Source: Chitinispirillales bacterium | Lineage (GTDB): Bacteria; Fibrobacterota; Chitinivibrionia; Chitinivibrionales; Chitinispirillaceae | DNA: 5,017 nt | Direction: 5' to 3' | NCBI GenBank assembly: GCA_031254445.1 | Contig: JAIRUL010000160.1 | Span: 1-5,017 of the forward strand | Shown here: positions 4,979 through 5,017 of the stretch, one piece after another | How the letters are laid out: each line of letters begins with the position of its first letter | Numbering within the stretch: the first letter of the stretch is position 1 | Program-made: the position numbers and the translations under genes | Notes under the pieces: generated by a model | Databases searched by the model: none | What the model saw: the letters and a program-made list of their open reading frames with translations, nothing else | Told to the model about the DNA's origin: nothing

Positions 4979-5017
4979 GGCGGCGGTGTACGGTGTTTTG
5001 ATAATAGGGCGGGGGCA
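4979..5017 (+). other. Non-coding tail ending in a G-rich, ribosome-binding-site-like tract
   Basis: No coding start is seen here. The final AGGGCGGGGGCA resembles the G-rich tract just before pilM (GGGGGGCGGGGGAT), and TGATAAT at 4999-5005 is a weak -10-like sequence with no matching -35. A further + strand gene may start within a few bases beyond the window. pilQ usually follows pilP, which makes it the obvious guess, but nothing here proves it. Confidence 0.3.

Overview
The window holds a type IV pilus (T4P) assembly operon from a diderm (Gram-negative type) bacterium. All genes lie on the + strand. The order is: a PilZ-domain gene, a 93-nt regulatory-looking gap, a small single-membrane-pass pilin-like gene, then pilM, pilN, pilO and a long PilP-like gene. 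The last four meet with 0 to 1 nt between stop and start, and pilM starts 13 nt after the pilin-like gene, so 848-4788 is probably one transcription unit. The sequence is GC-rich but uses many ATA (Ile) and AGG (Arg) codons, which is unusual for Proteobacteria. It may point to a less-studied phylum (Elusimicrobiota/Omnitrophota-like or similar), but I cannot place the organism from sequence alone. A PilP homologue implies an outer membrane and a PilQ secretin, and no pilQ is present in the window.

Region by region: 1-748 is a c-di-GMP-binding PilZ protein with a YcgR-like N-terminal half. Its frame is open to the left edge, so its true start is uncertain. 749-847 contains a perfect 11-bp inverted repeat bracketing an AT-rich core, with a plausible sigma70-type promoter inside it. 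848-1258 is a PilX/GspK-like minor pilin candidate. 1272-4788 encodes the inner-membrane alignment complex: PilM (cytoplasmic, actin-like), PilN and PilO (bitopic, coiled coil plus periplasmic domain) and PilP. This PilP is about twice the usual length because an AMIN-like domain and two Pro/Ala linkers precede the PilP domain.

4789-5017 is non-coding and highly structured. It has TTTGAC hexamer repeats starting three bases after the pilP stop, 30-bp direct repeats, a 12-bp AT-rich inverted repeat followed by T-runs, two GC-rich hairpins, and a reverse-complement hexamer array closing the block. Together they resemble a 187-bp miniature inverted-repeat element with imperfect 22-bp ends. The window ends in a G-rich tract like the one before pilM, so another gene (perhaps pilQ) may start just beyond the edge.

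Working model: PilM docks on the cytoplasmic INLLP motif of PilN. PilN and PilO pair through coiled coils and periplasmic domains, and PilP links them to the secretin. The AMIN-like domain on PilP could add a peptidoglycan contact that PilQ normally provides. The PilZ protein upstream could connect pilus function to c-di-GMP. The points most worth checking are the AMIN-PilP fusion and the structured repeat element behind it.
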